DNA from: Rotaria socialis
Lineage: Eukaryota; Rotifera; Eurotatoria; Philodinida; Philodinidae
Reading direction: 5' to 3'
DNA: 64,000 bases
Assembly: GCA_905331475.1 (NCBI GenBank)
Contig: CAJNYU010001258.1
Location: 131,343-195,342, forward strand
Shown in pieces: positions 1 to 11,200 of the stretch (positions within the stretch are counted from its first letter, which is position 1; the number at the start of each line of letters is the position of its first letter). The notes under the pieces are model-generated. The model was not told the DNA's origin, ran no database searches, and saw only the letters and a program-made list of their open reading frames with translations. The position numbers and the translations under genes were made by a program.

Positions 1-1405
1 ATAGATCATATCATCACTTTTTAAGAGAATCTGCTTCTGCTCTCTGATATTTAGCAAATCTAACATAACTTCTTACTCTGTTCGAAATAACAGATTGTAA
101 CGAATGAGTTCTTCAACGAATATGAATTCCTTGAAAATTGAAATTCAATTAGAAATTAGGGAACAAAGTATGATTTTGCATATATTAGTTGTTCGAAGAC
201 AATGACGAGTAAAATTAACTTCACTATCTATACAAATATATTATCTTAATGTTTATTCATAAAACAAATGATTCGATCGAAGAGATTAAAGATGTGCCGA
301 AGTTATATACACACAGAAAAAGTTTTATTATCGGTATTTAAGTCTTTGGATAGCGTATTGAAAACAAGTAGAAAAGACTACAAGTGATTTGTTAAAAAGA
401 AGCAATAGTTGCATGTTATACGCCTAAATATAAATAGTTCTTTTGATTTTGGCTACTATCAATCAAGATCTGTTACGCGTTTTACGCTTATTTATTTCAA
501 TTCCACTCATAACTTCTTTATCAATTTGAAAATTAAGAGAACTCGTCATCTTACTGTTCAATTTACTTGTTGCATCAATTGTTGTATAGTGCTATTATAT
601 CGATTTCTGAGAAATTCTACGAATTTTCACAAAGTAATTAATTCTTGAGCATCATGATTTTCTCTACTTTGAGTCGAAAAGAGATGTATGAATGCGGAAA
701 AGTCTACCAAGAAGAAAAACTCATTTACACAGATCTTGATTAGATGTATAACTAGCTTTTCCAACTCTTTTTACAACAGACAAAGAGTTTATTTAAAAAC
801 TGAATTTATAATATGCTATCATGAGTCTATGATGGGTGTGGGTGTGGGTGTGTGGGTGTACTTTTTTTCTTAACCCACACCTATACCCTATTGCTTCCCC
901 TAGAGACTTGAGCTTGTGCCGCCCATGCTCTTTTCAGTATATGTTTCAATAAAAACTGATGAAATAATAGAACGTGAAATAAATGCTTGTTACACTTTTT
1001 CAAAATAGCTAGCGTTATTCTAGAAAAAATTTCAAAAGCAAGAAATCTGAAACAAAAGGCCTTATAGCTATGCTAGCTCATTTGACACGAAAGTTATCCG
1101 AGAGATTATGCACGAATACTATTTATTCATCATTTATCTAGAGAAGTTTGATTGAATGATTTTTTTTACAACTATATAATATTGAATCACTGTGAGGATT
1201 AAAATTGGCCTAGTTATAACTCGAATTATAATATTCAACCCTAGTTATAATCAGCTAACTAATTCAACTTGATCAAGTTTCTGATTCGTTGTTTCAATAA
1301 ATTAAGTAGGTATTTTAATTATTTTGATCTATAAGATAGATAAAATGAAACTAATTGCACTTGATCGCCCCTTATTGTTAAAAATGTTTGTGTTCGTGTC
1401 TTATT
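1..1405. other. Gene-free left flank with one telomere-like hairpin
   Basis: No convincing exon is seen on either strand. The short ORFs at 409-648 and 688-873 have no recognisable composition, domain or splice context. The only structured element is a GT/G-rich tract at 834-859 followed by a C-rich reverse-complement arm at about 873-890, described with the dispersed hairpin family. The rest is AT-rich unique-looking DNA. Confidence 0.5.
834..890. repeat. GGGTGT hairpin, instance 1
   Basis: Tandem GGGTGT units at 834-859 are followed after about 13 bases by a C-rich arm (ACCCACACC, about 873-890). G-rich arm first, C-rich arm second on the plus strand, as in all other instances in this window. 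Confidence 0.75.
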
Positions 1406-1696
1406 CCCTGGTTGATCAAAACGGACTCGTTTACGGTCTGTTTATCGACGGTAAACGATGTCAAATCGGTATATCTACGGCAGTAAAGAGGCCATATTTG
1501 CCTAAAATGCCTGGCACAGTAATACGGTACCGTAAACGGGACTGAATTTTTATGGTTTACGGCTGTTTGTGCTCCGTACTCTCATGATCATACGGTCTGT
1601 ATTACTGCGCTAGATATTACGGCAAACTTTCGTGCGTAAAATAGTCGTAAAGCAAACCGTAAACGGCCGTATACGGACCGTACTGTTCGACCTGGG
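1406..1696. mobile_element. 290-bp TIR element, copy 1 (MITE-like)
   Basis: This 291-bp block is repeated at 4427-4716 with high identity over its full length. It begins CCCTGGTTGATCAAAACGG and ends with TTCGACCTGGG, whose reverse complement CCCAGGTCGAA matches the start imperfectly, giving terminal inverted repeats of about 19 bases. The interior is rich in short palindromic TACGG/CCGTA words and has no coding capacity, so it looks like a non-autonomous DNA transposon. No target-site duplication is obvious. The short ORF at 1324-1545 runs through it and is not a gene. Confidence 0.75.
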
Positions 1697-2380
1697 TAGG
1701 GTGTATCATAACTTGCTATAGCTAGCTAACCGAAATAATGAATGCACATCAGTGTCGGTTGACTTATACACACACACATGAGACGAAACACAACAATGAC
1801 TCGATATATTTAGTATATAAACTCATTGTTAAAATGATTCCCAGAAAACAAGTACCGATTTCTGAGTTTTTTTCATTATAGAAAGTCAAACATTTTCTTA
1901 GAATTCAAAATTCGATGAACGAATAAATTAGTAGAAATCTTACAACCAAAACTTTTAAACAGATGTTAACAAGACAATGATGTAATTATATGTTTCTACA
2001 TAATTATTTAAGTTTGGTTTTCGACAAAAGATAGAATTTAAATACGCTTAAGACACAGACAGAACGATATGCTATATGTATGATTGATCACACAATTACT
2101 AGAGTCCAATATTCTTTTAATATAACTTTTTCATTCATTTTTATCGAGTTTTCTACTTATACTAATCACTGTCACCTAAGAGACAATTTTCTTTCTATAG
2201 AATAATCTTCCAGTATAAAAAAAATGATGTATTCAAAGAAGTTTGCTCGGAACTATTTCATATACTAGCTATACTCGAGAGAGACAGAGAGAGAAAGAGT
2301 AGTTCTTTTCTAATAATACTATCACTTCAACGCGATAGAGAGAGAGAGATCTGCTTTTATTCTTACGTTTTCTCTTCTAG
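1697..2380. other. Upstream region or intron of the NHL gene
   Basis: AT-rich sequence with GA-rich simple repeats near 2280-2350 (GAGAGACAGAGAGAG). It ends in a pyrimidine-rich splice acceptor, TTTTCTCTTCTAG, at 2380. The first exon of the NHL gene should lie upstream, but I cannot identify it. Confidence 0.4.
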
Positions 2381-3324
2381 TTAATATTCCTACTAATGCT
2401 AACTGGTCACAGAACGGAGTGACTGTTGCTGGAGGTAACGGATATGGGGGTGCCACCGATCAGCTCAACCAACCTTATGGTCTCTTCGTTGATGATGGTA
2501 AAACAGTGGTCATTGCTGACTGGGGGAATCATCGTATCATGCAATGGAAGAAAAGCAAGAGGAAAAGTGATATGACGAATGGAAAAGTTGTTGCTGGTGG
2601 TAATGGTCAAGGATATGGATTGGATCAATTGAACCGCCCAAATGATGTATTGATCGACAAAGAGACAGATAGTCTGATTATTTGCGATCGAGACAATCGG
2701 CGGGTTGTACGATGGTCTCGTCATAGTGGCACAACGCAAGGAGAAATCCTCATCGACAACATCAATTGTCGGGGATTGGCAATGGATCATCAGAGATATC
2801 TCTACGTCTCTAATGGCGGAACAGAAGTAAGACGATATCAATGGCAATGGGGAGACAAGGTTGGTACTCTCGTGGCTGGTGGAAATGGCAACGGTGATGG
2901 TCTCAATCAACTCAGCTTTCCGGCTTTTCTCTTTGTCGATCCACAACAGAATGTCTACGTGTCAGACAATGGAAATCATCGTGTAATGAAATGGAGTAAA
3001 GGTGCAAAAGAAGGCATTGTCGTCGCTGGAGGTCAAGGCGAAGGGAGAGCTTTGACACAATTGAAGTATGCTAATGGACTCTTCGTTGATATGTTGGGTA
3101 CACTCTATGTGGCAGACTCATTGAATCACCGTGTAATGCGTTGGACTCAAGGAGCGCAACAAGGCACTGTAATTGTGGGTGGAAATGGTGAAGGAGAAGG
3201 AGCAAATCAGTTCGCCGTCACTATTGGTTTGTCTTTCGATCGACGTGGTAATCTCTATGTCGCTGATCGGTACAATCATCGTGTTCAACGATTTTCTCTC
3301 GAATATTTGTCGGATACATTGTGA
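2381..3324 (+). CDS. NHL-repeat six-bladed beta-propeller protein (last exon)
   Basis: The exon starts after an acceptor AG at 2379-2380 and reads NIPTNANWSQNGVTVAGG in frame to a TGA at 3322-3324. About six NHL blades follow, each with a VVAGGNGxGxGxxQL strand, a GLFVD strand, a LYVADxxNHRVMRW strand and a connecting loop. The repeats fill the protein, so it should fold as a beta-propeller, a scaffold for protein or ligand binding with no catalytic residues of its own. Bdelloids carry large families of such extracellular NHL proteins, often behind a signal peptide or another N-terminal domain. That 5' part is not visible here, so the gene is annotated 5'-partial, or it may be 5'-truncated. 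A decayed relative lies at 33641-34270, and its exon begins at the same relative point. Confidence 0.85.
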
Positions 3325-4426
3325 CTTTGTTGCTTTCTCTTTCTATAAATGTCTAAAAGCAAGACATTTACAATCTCGATTGAAGTAAAACTCAAACAAT
3401 GTCCTTTGATGTTCCTCTCTATCGATTGACAATGAAATTTTAAAAAAATTGTTTCTTCAAAACATATTTATTATTAAAATTCAAAACACAACAGAAGAAA
3501 AGAGTACTTGCTATTGACGGTTGCTGGTGTTTGAGCCACGTGATGCGCAGTTTTTTTGCGTTGTGATGAACTGATGTTGAACTAGAATGTGGTCAAAAAC
3601 TGTTTTTTTTTCTTCCTATGCATGTTCACGCGCCACCAGGAACTACCCATGAGCCTGCAGTGAGCGTGTGCTCAGAACGTCCTGTCAAAAATACCATCCC
3701 CTCATAGGACCACATTTAAACGTATGTTTACCTGACAGCTGATGACGATTACAAATAGCCGGTACGTTTGCTGCGAGTTCAGAATCGTTCTTGAACCTAA
3801 AAAAGAAGAATGTAGCACACATCTACAAAAGAATAAAAGAGAACATTCACCATAAAATAATAATAATAGAAGAAAAAAATGGATACTTACACTTTTTTTT
3901 AGGTTGAATTGTCATTGCGAATGTTGTTGCTTGTTGCCGTTGATGAAGGATCTAAATAGAAAAAGAAAAAGAATTAGAAAATGATTCAAAACTGAATGAG
4001 TTGCTGGGTGATAATCGTCGATACTTACATCCCTTTTCCGAAGGAAAAAGATCATTGATCAAAGTAGATCATTAAGATTTAATCATCAACATACATGACG
4101 ATCAATTCAATTAGTGATCGTTTATTATTGATTGATGACCATTGATCTATCTATCATGAATGAATAATGGTAAGAAAGAAAAAAAAAATTCTTCTGTCTC
4201 TGTTACATCTCGTACGGAAGAAGATGGGAAAGAAAAAAAGAAATTTTGATCGTACATACCAGAACTCGAAACCAGCCAGCATCGCCTGGCTAATATTATT
4301 CTGGGAGAGGAATTTTTCATCGCATAAATTCATTGAGAAAAAACATTTACGAATGACGCTAACAACACAATTTTATGAATATAAAAGAGGGTTCCTAGTG
4401 CATATTGGCACGGAGTAGACTCAGAA
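3325..4426. other. Gene-free region between the NHL gene and element copy 2
   Basis: No exon with a recognisable product. The region is AT-rich with A-rich runs near 3840-4210. Small ORFs such as 4167-4418 are lysine-rich translations of A-runs. A putative splice-acceptor-like tract near 3890-3902 is not attached to any readable exon. Confidence 0.4.
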
Positions 4427-4716
4427 CCCAGATTGATCAAAACGGACTCGTTTACGGTCTGTTTATCGACGGTAAACGATGTCAAATCGGTATATTTATG
4501 GCAGTAAAGAGGTCGTACTTGCCCGTAACACCTGGCACAGTAATACGGCACCGTAAACGGCACTGAATTTTCACGGTTTACGGCTGTTTGTGCTTCGTAG
4601 TCTCATGATCATACGGTCCGTACTACTGCGCCAGATATTACGGCAAACTTTTACCCGGGAAATAGTCGTAAAGTAACCATCAATGGTCGTATACGGACCA
4701 TGCTGTCCGACCTGGG
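4427..4716. mobile_element. 290-bp TIR element, copy 2 (MITE-like)
   Basis: Second copy of the element at 1406-1696, in the same orientation about 3 kb away. It starts CCCAGATTGATCAAAACGG and ends TCCGACCTGGG. Differences from copy 1 are scattered substitutions plus a small block near 4655-4690, so the two copies have diverged since insertion. No coding capacity. Confidence 0.75.
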
Positions 4717-4983
4717 AACACTCGATTTAGTGCATGAATATTTTAAATTCGATGATTGGTGATAATCAGTTGTATTTAACTATCGATATATATTAGCAAT
4801 GATCCGAAGTATCATACTTCTGATGGAGATGTTTAAATTTTCTGAATATTTTTTGTCGATTGCTTTATGTTGCTAAAGTATACACCGTCTATACTCCCAT
4901 TATATAAGTACCCCATTATATTCATCAGTCTATTTTTACTTCGATTAGTTTTTTCGACAAAGCAATCACTTCCTAGTAATGCA

Positions 4984-5296
4984 ACAGCCATTGAAACAGC
5001 AACATGTCAAATTATTGAACAATAGGATACCAAATTGGCAATCAATTTTCACGCAAACAAACATGTAGTTGAAGAAACAGCGATCATTCCAACAGAACGT
5101 CTTCATCATCAATTCACCGGTTTCATTACACATTTCATGAAGCTTACTCCAATTGGATTTGTTCGTGATATATCAACTAAAAGTTCAAAAAGAGGAACGT
5201 TAACAATATGATCATCATCTATCGGAACATAAGAACTTGAATCAAAAGGTATGATCGCAATTGATCAAGACATTTTTAATGCATTCAATTTTAAAG
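4984..5296 (+). pseudogene. RPS17: Ribosomal protein eS17 (RPS17) pseudogene
   Basis: Reading the frame that starts with ATT at 5011 gives a peptide matching eukaryotic small-subunit protein eS17: IIEQ, stop, DTKLAINFHANKHVVEE, then TAIIPTERLHHQFTGFITHF, MKLTPIGFVRDIS and a weak C-terminal match ending in IAIDQDIFNAFNF. The family's conserved core (LGxDFHxNKRVxEExAIIPSKKL...GYVTHLMKRIQRGPVRGIS) is plain. In-frame stops occur at 5023-5025, near 5209 and near 5233, and the N-terminal start is degraded. No introns are visible within the match, so a processed retrocopy is likely, although no poly(A) tail was confirmed. It makes no functional ribosomal protein. Confidence 0.8.
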
Positions 5297-5682
5297 CATT
5301 ATCTAATTATTGTGTACAACAAACCAATGATCAACAAAATGTTTTTCAATATTAAAAAAAACAATACATCCACACCCCCAAATTTGTTTTATTGCTTTCT
5401 TTTTTTGTATGAATATCATCAGAAGAATTCGATTATATATCTTCAATAAAAAAGTCATTTTATTCAAGGGTCACCTCACTAGTCGATGATCTTGGATCGA
5501 TTCTTTCCAGACTCTTGCTTTTCTTGATTAAGGGTGTGGGTGTGTTTGTAGCTCTTTCTCATATGGACACCCATATCCATACCCACCCATTCAGATGTAC
5601 CGGTTACCATTAAGAAACGGTTATCGTCATTGTTGCATCCCTAACCTGGGTACATTGGTAAGAGAAAATAGAATAGTAGGTA
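5297..5682. repeat. Non-coding DNA with GGGTGT hairpin, instance 2
   Basis: Contains AGGGTGTGGGTGTG at 5531-5547 with a complementary C-rich arm at about 5566-5590. The remainder is AT-rich with no exon. An ACCTGGG word at about 5644-5650 matches the terminus of the 290-bp element family, but no partner end was found. Confidence 0.55.
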
Positions 5683-6520
5683 TGGTGGAAAAAGGCAGAA
5701 AGGAAAAACGTCAAAAGGGAAAATATCGAAAATAAAAATATCGAAAACAAAAATAATGCAAATATAGACAAATAGAAAGGTTGAAAACGAGGTGTGCCGT
5801 AGAAAGACCGAAAGGAAAAATATCGAAAATGACGAAAGGAAAAATGCCGAAGAAAAAATATCGAAAGAAAAAATATCGAAAGGGAAAAATGTCGAAAATT
5901 TGCACTAAGATGTTTTTATTCTTGAAATCATAATAGCATCATAGCATCAATCATAGATAAATAAGAGTTATAAAGAAAGATACACATATCCAATATTTAC
6001 TAGTTGTTTTTGTTTTATTCATTTTGAAAATATATTTATCTGATACAAGGAAAGGTTTTCCTTTTTACGACTGAATAAATGTAATAACTGGAGCTGGCGG
6101 ATGATTCTCACCAGATAAAAATGAGCAAGCTGTAGTCATCATGATAGAATTTTAATTGTTGTATACTATTTTACGCCTATTTTAGCTAGTTTTCATAAGA
6201 TATTACTTATCAATGGTTAACAGTGTCAAACCAATGGAATAATCAGATTAACAACAATGAACAATAAACTATTAGAACCTTCATTTAGTAGAGACGTCCC
6301 TTTTTTCTATCTTTTCTGTTTTCGACATTTTTCCTTTTCGACATTTTTTCTTTCGGCCTTTCTATGGCCAACCAAAAACGAGAGTATATTGAAACAGAAA
6401 TCTTTCTCACCCTTAACTTCAATTTTACAGATTTATTTTCACCTCATATTCTTGTTGTCGACATTTTAATTTTCGATATTTTTCCTTTCGACGTTTTTCC
6501 TTTCTGCCTTTTCCCATCCA
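5683..6520. mobile_element. Large inverted-arm element with ATATCGAAA-type minisatellite arms
   Basis: The left arm (5683-5900) is made of short degenerate units such as ATATCGAAAGGAAAAA. The right arm (about 6296-6520) is its reverse complement in the same order. For example, GGCAGAAAGGAAAAACGTC at the outer left end is mirrored at the outer right end. About 400 bases of unrelated AT-rich DNA lie between. Apparent ORFs through the arms translate to FDIFPF-type repeats and are artefacts. The structure fits a fold-back transposon or an inverted-repeat satellite; no transposase is present. Confidence 0.65.
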
Positions 6521-6905
6521 TTCGAATAGTAACAGGAGTTGTAATTCGGGAATTGGACTGAATTCCGTGCAATTACGGGAATCGTACGAGCTGACTTCAG
6601 AATCGGGCAGAATTCATGTTTCATCTAATTCTGGAACTGAATGGGCTGATTCCGAGGGCGAAACAGGGTGATTACTCGTTGCGTACAATATCAATAATCA
6701 AAGATTGATCTGATTAAAAACGACTTATGTCGATATTTACCATATTGATAATTAAGATGAATGACGATGGCTTTCAAACGCTTTAAAAATAGGACGCACC
6801 TCACGGCAAAATCGTAAGTTACTCATATATAATCTAGATGTCAGGCAGATGGATCGTCTACTAAGAAATCAGTGCAATTACTGTGAAACTATAAATTAGT
6901 ACGAG
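6521..6905. other. Short repetitive non-coding stretch
   Basis: Between 6530 and 6670 there are repeated GAATT(C)-type words (GGAATTGGACTGAATTCCG, CAGAATCGGGCAGAATTC). They suggest a decayed short repeat but are not complete enough to define one. No exon is seen. Confidence 0.3.
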
Positions 6906-8090
6906 TGAGGAAGAAATTGTTTTCTGCAGTCAGTATTGGCTTACAGAAAACAGAATGAGATAAGCAGATACTATTTGGGGAAGAAAGGAAAAAATGATTT
7001 TGTGCAATCGGTATTGACTGGTATAGAAAAAAGCATTGCGAAGATTTTTTGTATTTTTTTGGCTTAAAATGCATTTCGATGCTCTTCGGCATCACCAAAA
7101 CCTTTTTTTGATGTTTTCTAATCTTTGTTTTTGAGTGTAGAGAATACAACGAGATCGATATAGTGTTACAGGCTGACCGAAAAAAAACATTGTGTGTAGT
7201 CGATGTTGACTTGCAGAGAGCAGAATGAAATAAGCAGATACTATTTGGAGAAGAAAGGAAAAAATGATTTTATGCAATCGGTATTGACTGGTATAGAAAA
7301 AAGCATTGCGAAGATTTTTTGTACTTTTTTGGCTTAAAACGAATTTCGATGCTCTTTCTTATCACCGAAACCTTTTTTGGATGTTTGTTAATTTTGTTTT
7401 TGAGTGTGGAGAATCGAATGAAATTGACGTAGAATGTTACACGCAGACCGACAAAAACTATTGTGTGTAGTCCATGTTGGCGTACCGAGAACGGAATAAG
7501 ATAAGGATAGACTGTTTGAAGAAGAAACGAAAGAATGTTTTTGTGCAGTCGGCATTGAGTAGAGCCCTTCATCGGGTAGAAAACAAATTTCTGGACCCGA
7601 TCAAAGAAATATCAGGCGTTCCATCATTTCTCATCTTAATAATTTCTTCTCATGTATTTAGAAAAGCAATAGAATGCATCATAATACAGACCGTAACAGA
7701 GAAGCTCCACAGACCATCACTGACCGTGATAGACAAATTCCAGTAAAGAAGTTTCATCGTGTTTCACATTTTAATCCCACAGAGATTGCGCTAGCAGCTT
7801 TTTTTAATTAAAATATTTTAGCTATGATGCATTCTATTGCTTTTCTAAATACGTGAGAAGAAAGAGAAAACATGTCTCTATAAGATGCACGTTTAAATAA
7901 TTTATTAAGATGAGAAATGATGGAACGGCTGATATTTCTTTGATCGGGTCCGGAAATTTATTTTCGACCCGATGAAGGACTCCAGTATTGACTCGTATAG
8001 AAAAAGCATTGAGAAGATTTTTTTATGTATTTTTTTTTATTTAAAACGCAGTTCGATGCTCTTCGATATCTCCAAAGCGTTTTTATGATG
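6906..8090. repeat. ~273-bp tandem repeat, about three copies, the third interrupted
   Basis: Units start near 6906, 7180 and 7453. Landmark words recur at about 270-base spacing: CAGAATGAGATAAGCAGATA near 6950 and its variants near 7224 and 7492, GGTATTGACTGGTATAG near 7010 and 7281, and TTTCGATGCTCTT near 7073 and 7345. The third copy is split at 7560 by a fold-back element and resumes at about 7984 with AGTATTGACTCGTATAG. No gene is encoded; the overlapping small ORFs on the minus strand repeat the same peptide because the DNA is tandem. Confidence 0.8.
7561..7983. mobile_element. Fold-back (long-TIR) element nested in the tandem repeat
   Basis: The left terminus AGAGCCCTTCATCGGG and the reverse complement of the right terminus, GGAGTCCTTCATCGGG, match. 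The match continues for well over 100 bases: left arm about 7561-7690, right arm about 7800-7983, the right arm with an extra internal segment. Both arms carry GGACCCGATCAAAGAAATATC or its complement. The flanks GGCATTGAGT (7551-7560) and AGTATTGACT (7984-7993) both match the same word of the tandem repeat, which suggests a 9-10 base target-site duplication that has since diverged. No ORF. Confidence 0.75.
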
Positions 8091-8234
8091 GGATGTGAGT
8101 GAGTTTTGTATCTTTATCCAAACCACACTCACCCTCACTCACCAAATTCAAATTTCCCACCAACTCGTATGTTTCATTCGTTTTTCCTATTGAATTTCCT
8201 ATTTATTATTAGATAAACAAAATCTCACACCTGG
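8089..8234. promoter_or_regulatory. 5' flank of the giant ORF with GGGTGT-like hairpin, instance 3
   Basis: GGGATGTGAGTGAG (8089-8105) pairs with CACTCACCCTCACTCACC (about 8125-8143) only about 100 bases before the start codon. Further on, TTATTATTAG at about 8202-8211 is a possible 3' splice site, which would make the first ATG (8235) lie in a second exon after a non-coding leader. No TATA box is clear. Confidence 0.45.
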
Positions 8235-11200
8235 ATGTTTTCTGGAACATTTAAAGCCTTATTAAAAACCGTAACAAATTGCAAAACCAAAGATGAAAGT
8301 CAACCATCTAAGGAACCCCTACGACTTCGAAAAGTTATAAGAACAGCACTAGCAGTAAGAAAATTTCAAAAACTTGAATCGGATAAATGCAAGCGATCAA
8401 TCGAATGTGAATTTGATAAAACAGTTGCAATCAACGAATTAAAATGTTTTTACAAGCAAGATAAATTATTTCATTTAGAAGAATCAAAGAAATTTGCATA
8501 TTACATACGCAAGTTCATAATTACATTCGACGAATTGAGACATGTGCATAAAAATCTGTTAAATCAATTCAGTAAATATTTGAAAGGCTTAGATGGTAAT
8601 GTTAATGAACAAGTTCAATATTTTCTATGCTTATCGTTAAAATATTTAACTCGAAATAGCGAACAATTGATGACAGAAATCCAATATTCTGATGTCATCG
8701 ATTGGATAAAACGATGTAAAGACGAGTCTGTTATGACTGAACTTATTTATACATTGACTTATATGACTGAAAAATCAACATTAGACAACGAATTAATCAA
8801 TGAACTAAGTAGTTTGGTGCTGAATAGGTTTGATATAAATGAAGATGCAAAAGGTCTTTTATTAACTCGATTAGAAATCAGTAAAAGTGTTGACCGCAAT
8901 GATCAGGTAAAAACTGAGCATCGATTTAAATCAGCGGGTAAATCTAATGGGAATCAAAAAATGAATAAACTAGTAGTTACCAAAACAATACAAACTGTGA
9001 AATCAAGTTATAATAATAAAGAGTCCGAAGAGACAAAAATGACATTTTTGAATTTATCAGATGCACTAAAAAATCGAAACAGAATGCTCAACATGAAAGT
9101 AACACTAGAAAAAATCGATGCTGTAAATGATACAAATGGCGATGATAGATCAATGTTGAGAAGTACTTGGGGAGAATGTGTTAATTTTTACTCATTAGTA
9201 GTATCACAAGGACAAGCATTAAAAAGTGATGATAAAGATAATTATTTACCAGCAAAATTATTTGGCTGGCATGTCTGTATTAATACAAAAGTTTTGCCAC
9301 ACGGACCTTTAAGTGCCAGAAGGCGAATGAAAGTTTATTCACTTTTTATTAACAGAATGATTGTTGCTACATTGCTTCGAGCATCAAAAAAGCAACAGCT
9401 AAATAGTAATGTTATTGATAAACTAATGATGTGTGCAACTGACTTGGATTCTTTTGTTTCAATTGCATTGGATTGTAACGATGATATGGTAGACTTAGTT
9501 GTTGATGCTATATATGATTTTTATGATGAATTCAAGGGATTAAGCGAACCGGATATAGCAACTATTTTTATTAAGACAATTATGAACAAAACAATAGAGG
9601 CTGTTACACATCAAGGATGGCTATGGAATTCTACTGAAGTGAAACGAAAAGAGTTCAATAAAAATGAACTTGCAGAAATAATAAAAAACGAAATAAATCA
9701 ACTTAGATTGGACAGTTTAAAGGCCATACATAATTGTTCAATTCGAAACAAACAAGTTCTTATCAAGGATAGAATCAAGAAAATTCAAAAATGTTTAACA
9801 AATTATCAAGAAAATGATGCTAAATTTATAAAATTAATATTTCAAATAATGAGCATAGCTGATTCAACTAATGAAATTGATTATAAAGGAACGTTTGAAG
9901 CATATATCGAGGTTTTAGTACGTGGAACACGTGGAAATCATGATATGATAATCAATTTTCTGAATAATCAAGCCAAAGATGCGAAACGAAGTCAAGAATT
10001 ATTTACTGATGAAATACTTTCGAAATTAATTGATTTATTAAATAGCGACGTCTATGATACTCAAATAAAAGAAGATATTATCGAGATAATTAATAATTAT
10101 TTAGAACATGAAACAAACAAGGCTTTGGGAGACGAACATTTGGAATTATTGATTCAATACGTTCAAGATTCTAGTAATTCAAGTGCTAATCTTATTAATG
10201 CCATGCTTACGTCTATACTGATAATTGCTGAAAAACAAAATTCGTTATCAAATCGAATGGTGAAAAAATTAATTGACAATATAGAATATTTTGGCGAAAA
10301 TTCTTCAAATTATATTCTACTTATACTAAGTCGTGTTATTCGTGGAAAAAAATACATTCGCAACCAACAAGATTTGGAAACGATATCTTTCAAATTAGAG
10401 TGTAACGATGTTGTTCAATTAAATAACGATTCGAAAATAATTTTTACACAACGTTCCGAGCAGAATCAACATTGTAATCAAATCTCATTACTTACTGCTA
10501 ATCTGATTTTATTATCTGCTCAAAAACATGTTCAAATAACGAATAAAACAATTGCTAATTTAGTTTTAGCATTAAATAACGATGATAAACAAACAAAAAT
10601 AATTTCATCGAAGTGTATCTATGTTTTATCGAAATATGCGTCGTTAGAACACGATGCTCTCAGTCAAATGAAAGATTTTCTAAATGATCAAGTTTATGAT
10701 GTGAGTGTCTATATTCTTACAGCTTATTCATATGGTTTAGTGAAATTGGCTGAACTTAGCGAACCAATCAATGCCATGCATATGGATAATTTCAGTTCAT
10801 TATTTCTCACTCAAAGTTTGAAATTAGGAGGAAATGATTTTGCAAACGAAATCAACTTGAATATACTTAAAATATTAAAACTCGAAGGAAGCAAACAAAA
10901 GTTTGAAGATGAAAATGTGTTTGCTCTACTTGATAGCATTTTGCTATTAGACGAAAATTATAGTGCTAAAGTACTTGAGATACTTGAAATATACACAAGT
11001 AAGTATAGAATACCTAAAAGTACAATACGAGCTTTGGAAAATGCACTTGATTTTCCTGAGCGATTTGAAAAAGCTATTCTCACTATTTACAATGTTATTC
11101 GTAATGGTCAATTAGTTACAAATAAAATATTGCAGATACTGGTTGACAATTTGTACATGTCAATAAATGCAAGACGCCGATATAATTCGTTTAAACTATT

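Noticed and set aside
834-890. CRISPR array or simple telomere
   Set aside because: The GGGTGT tracts have unrelated single spacers and inverted arms; no direct repeat-spacer array exists and the tracts are far too short to be a chromosome end.
5711-5905. ORF encoding FDIFPF-type repeats
   Set aside because: Translation of the minisatellite arm, not a gene.
6889-7572. Three similar minus-strand ORFs of 60-100 residues
   Set aside because: They arise from the 273-bp tandem repeat; similarity between them is DNA repetition, not a protein family.
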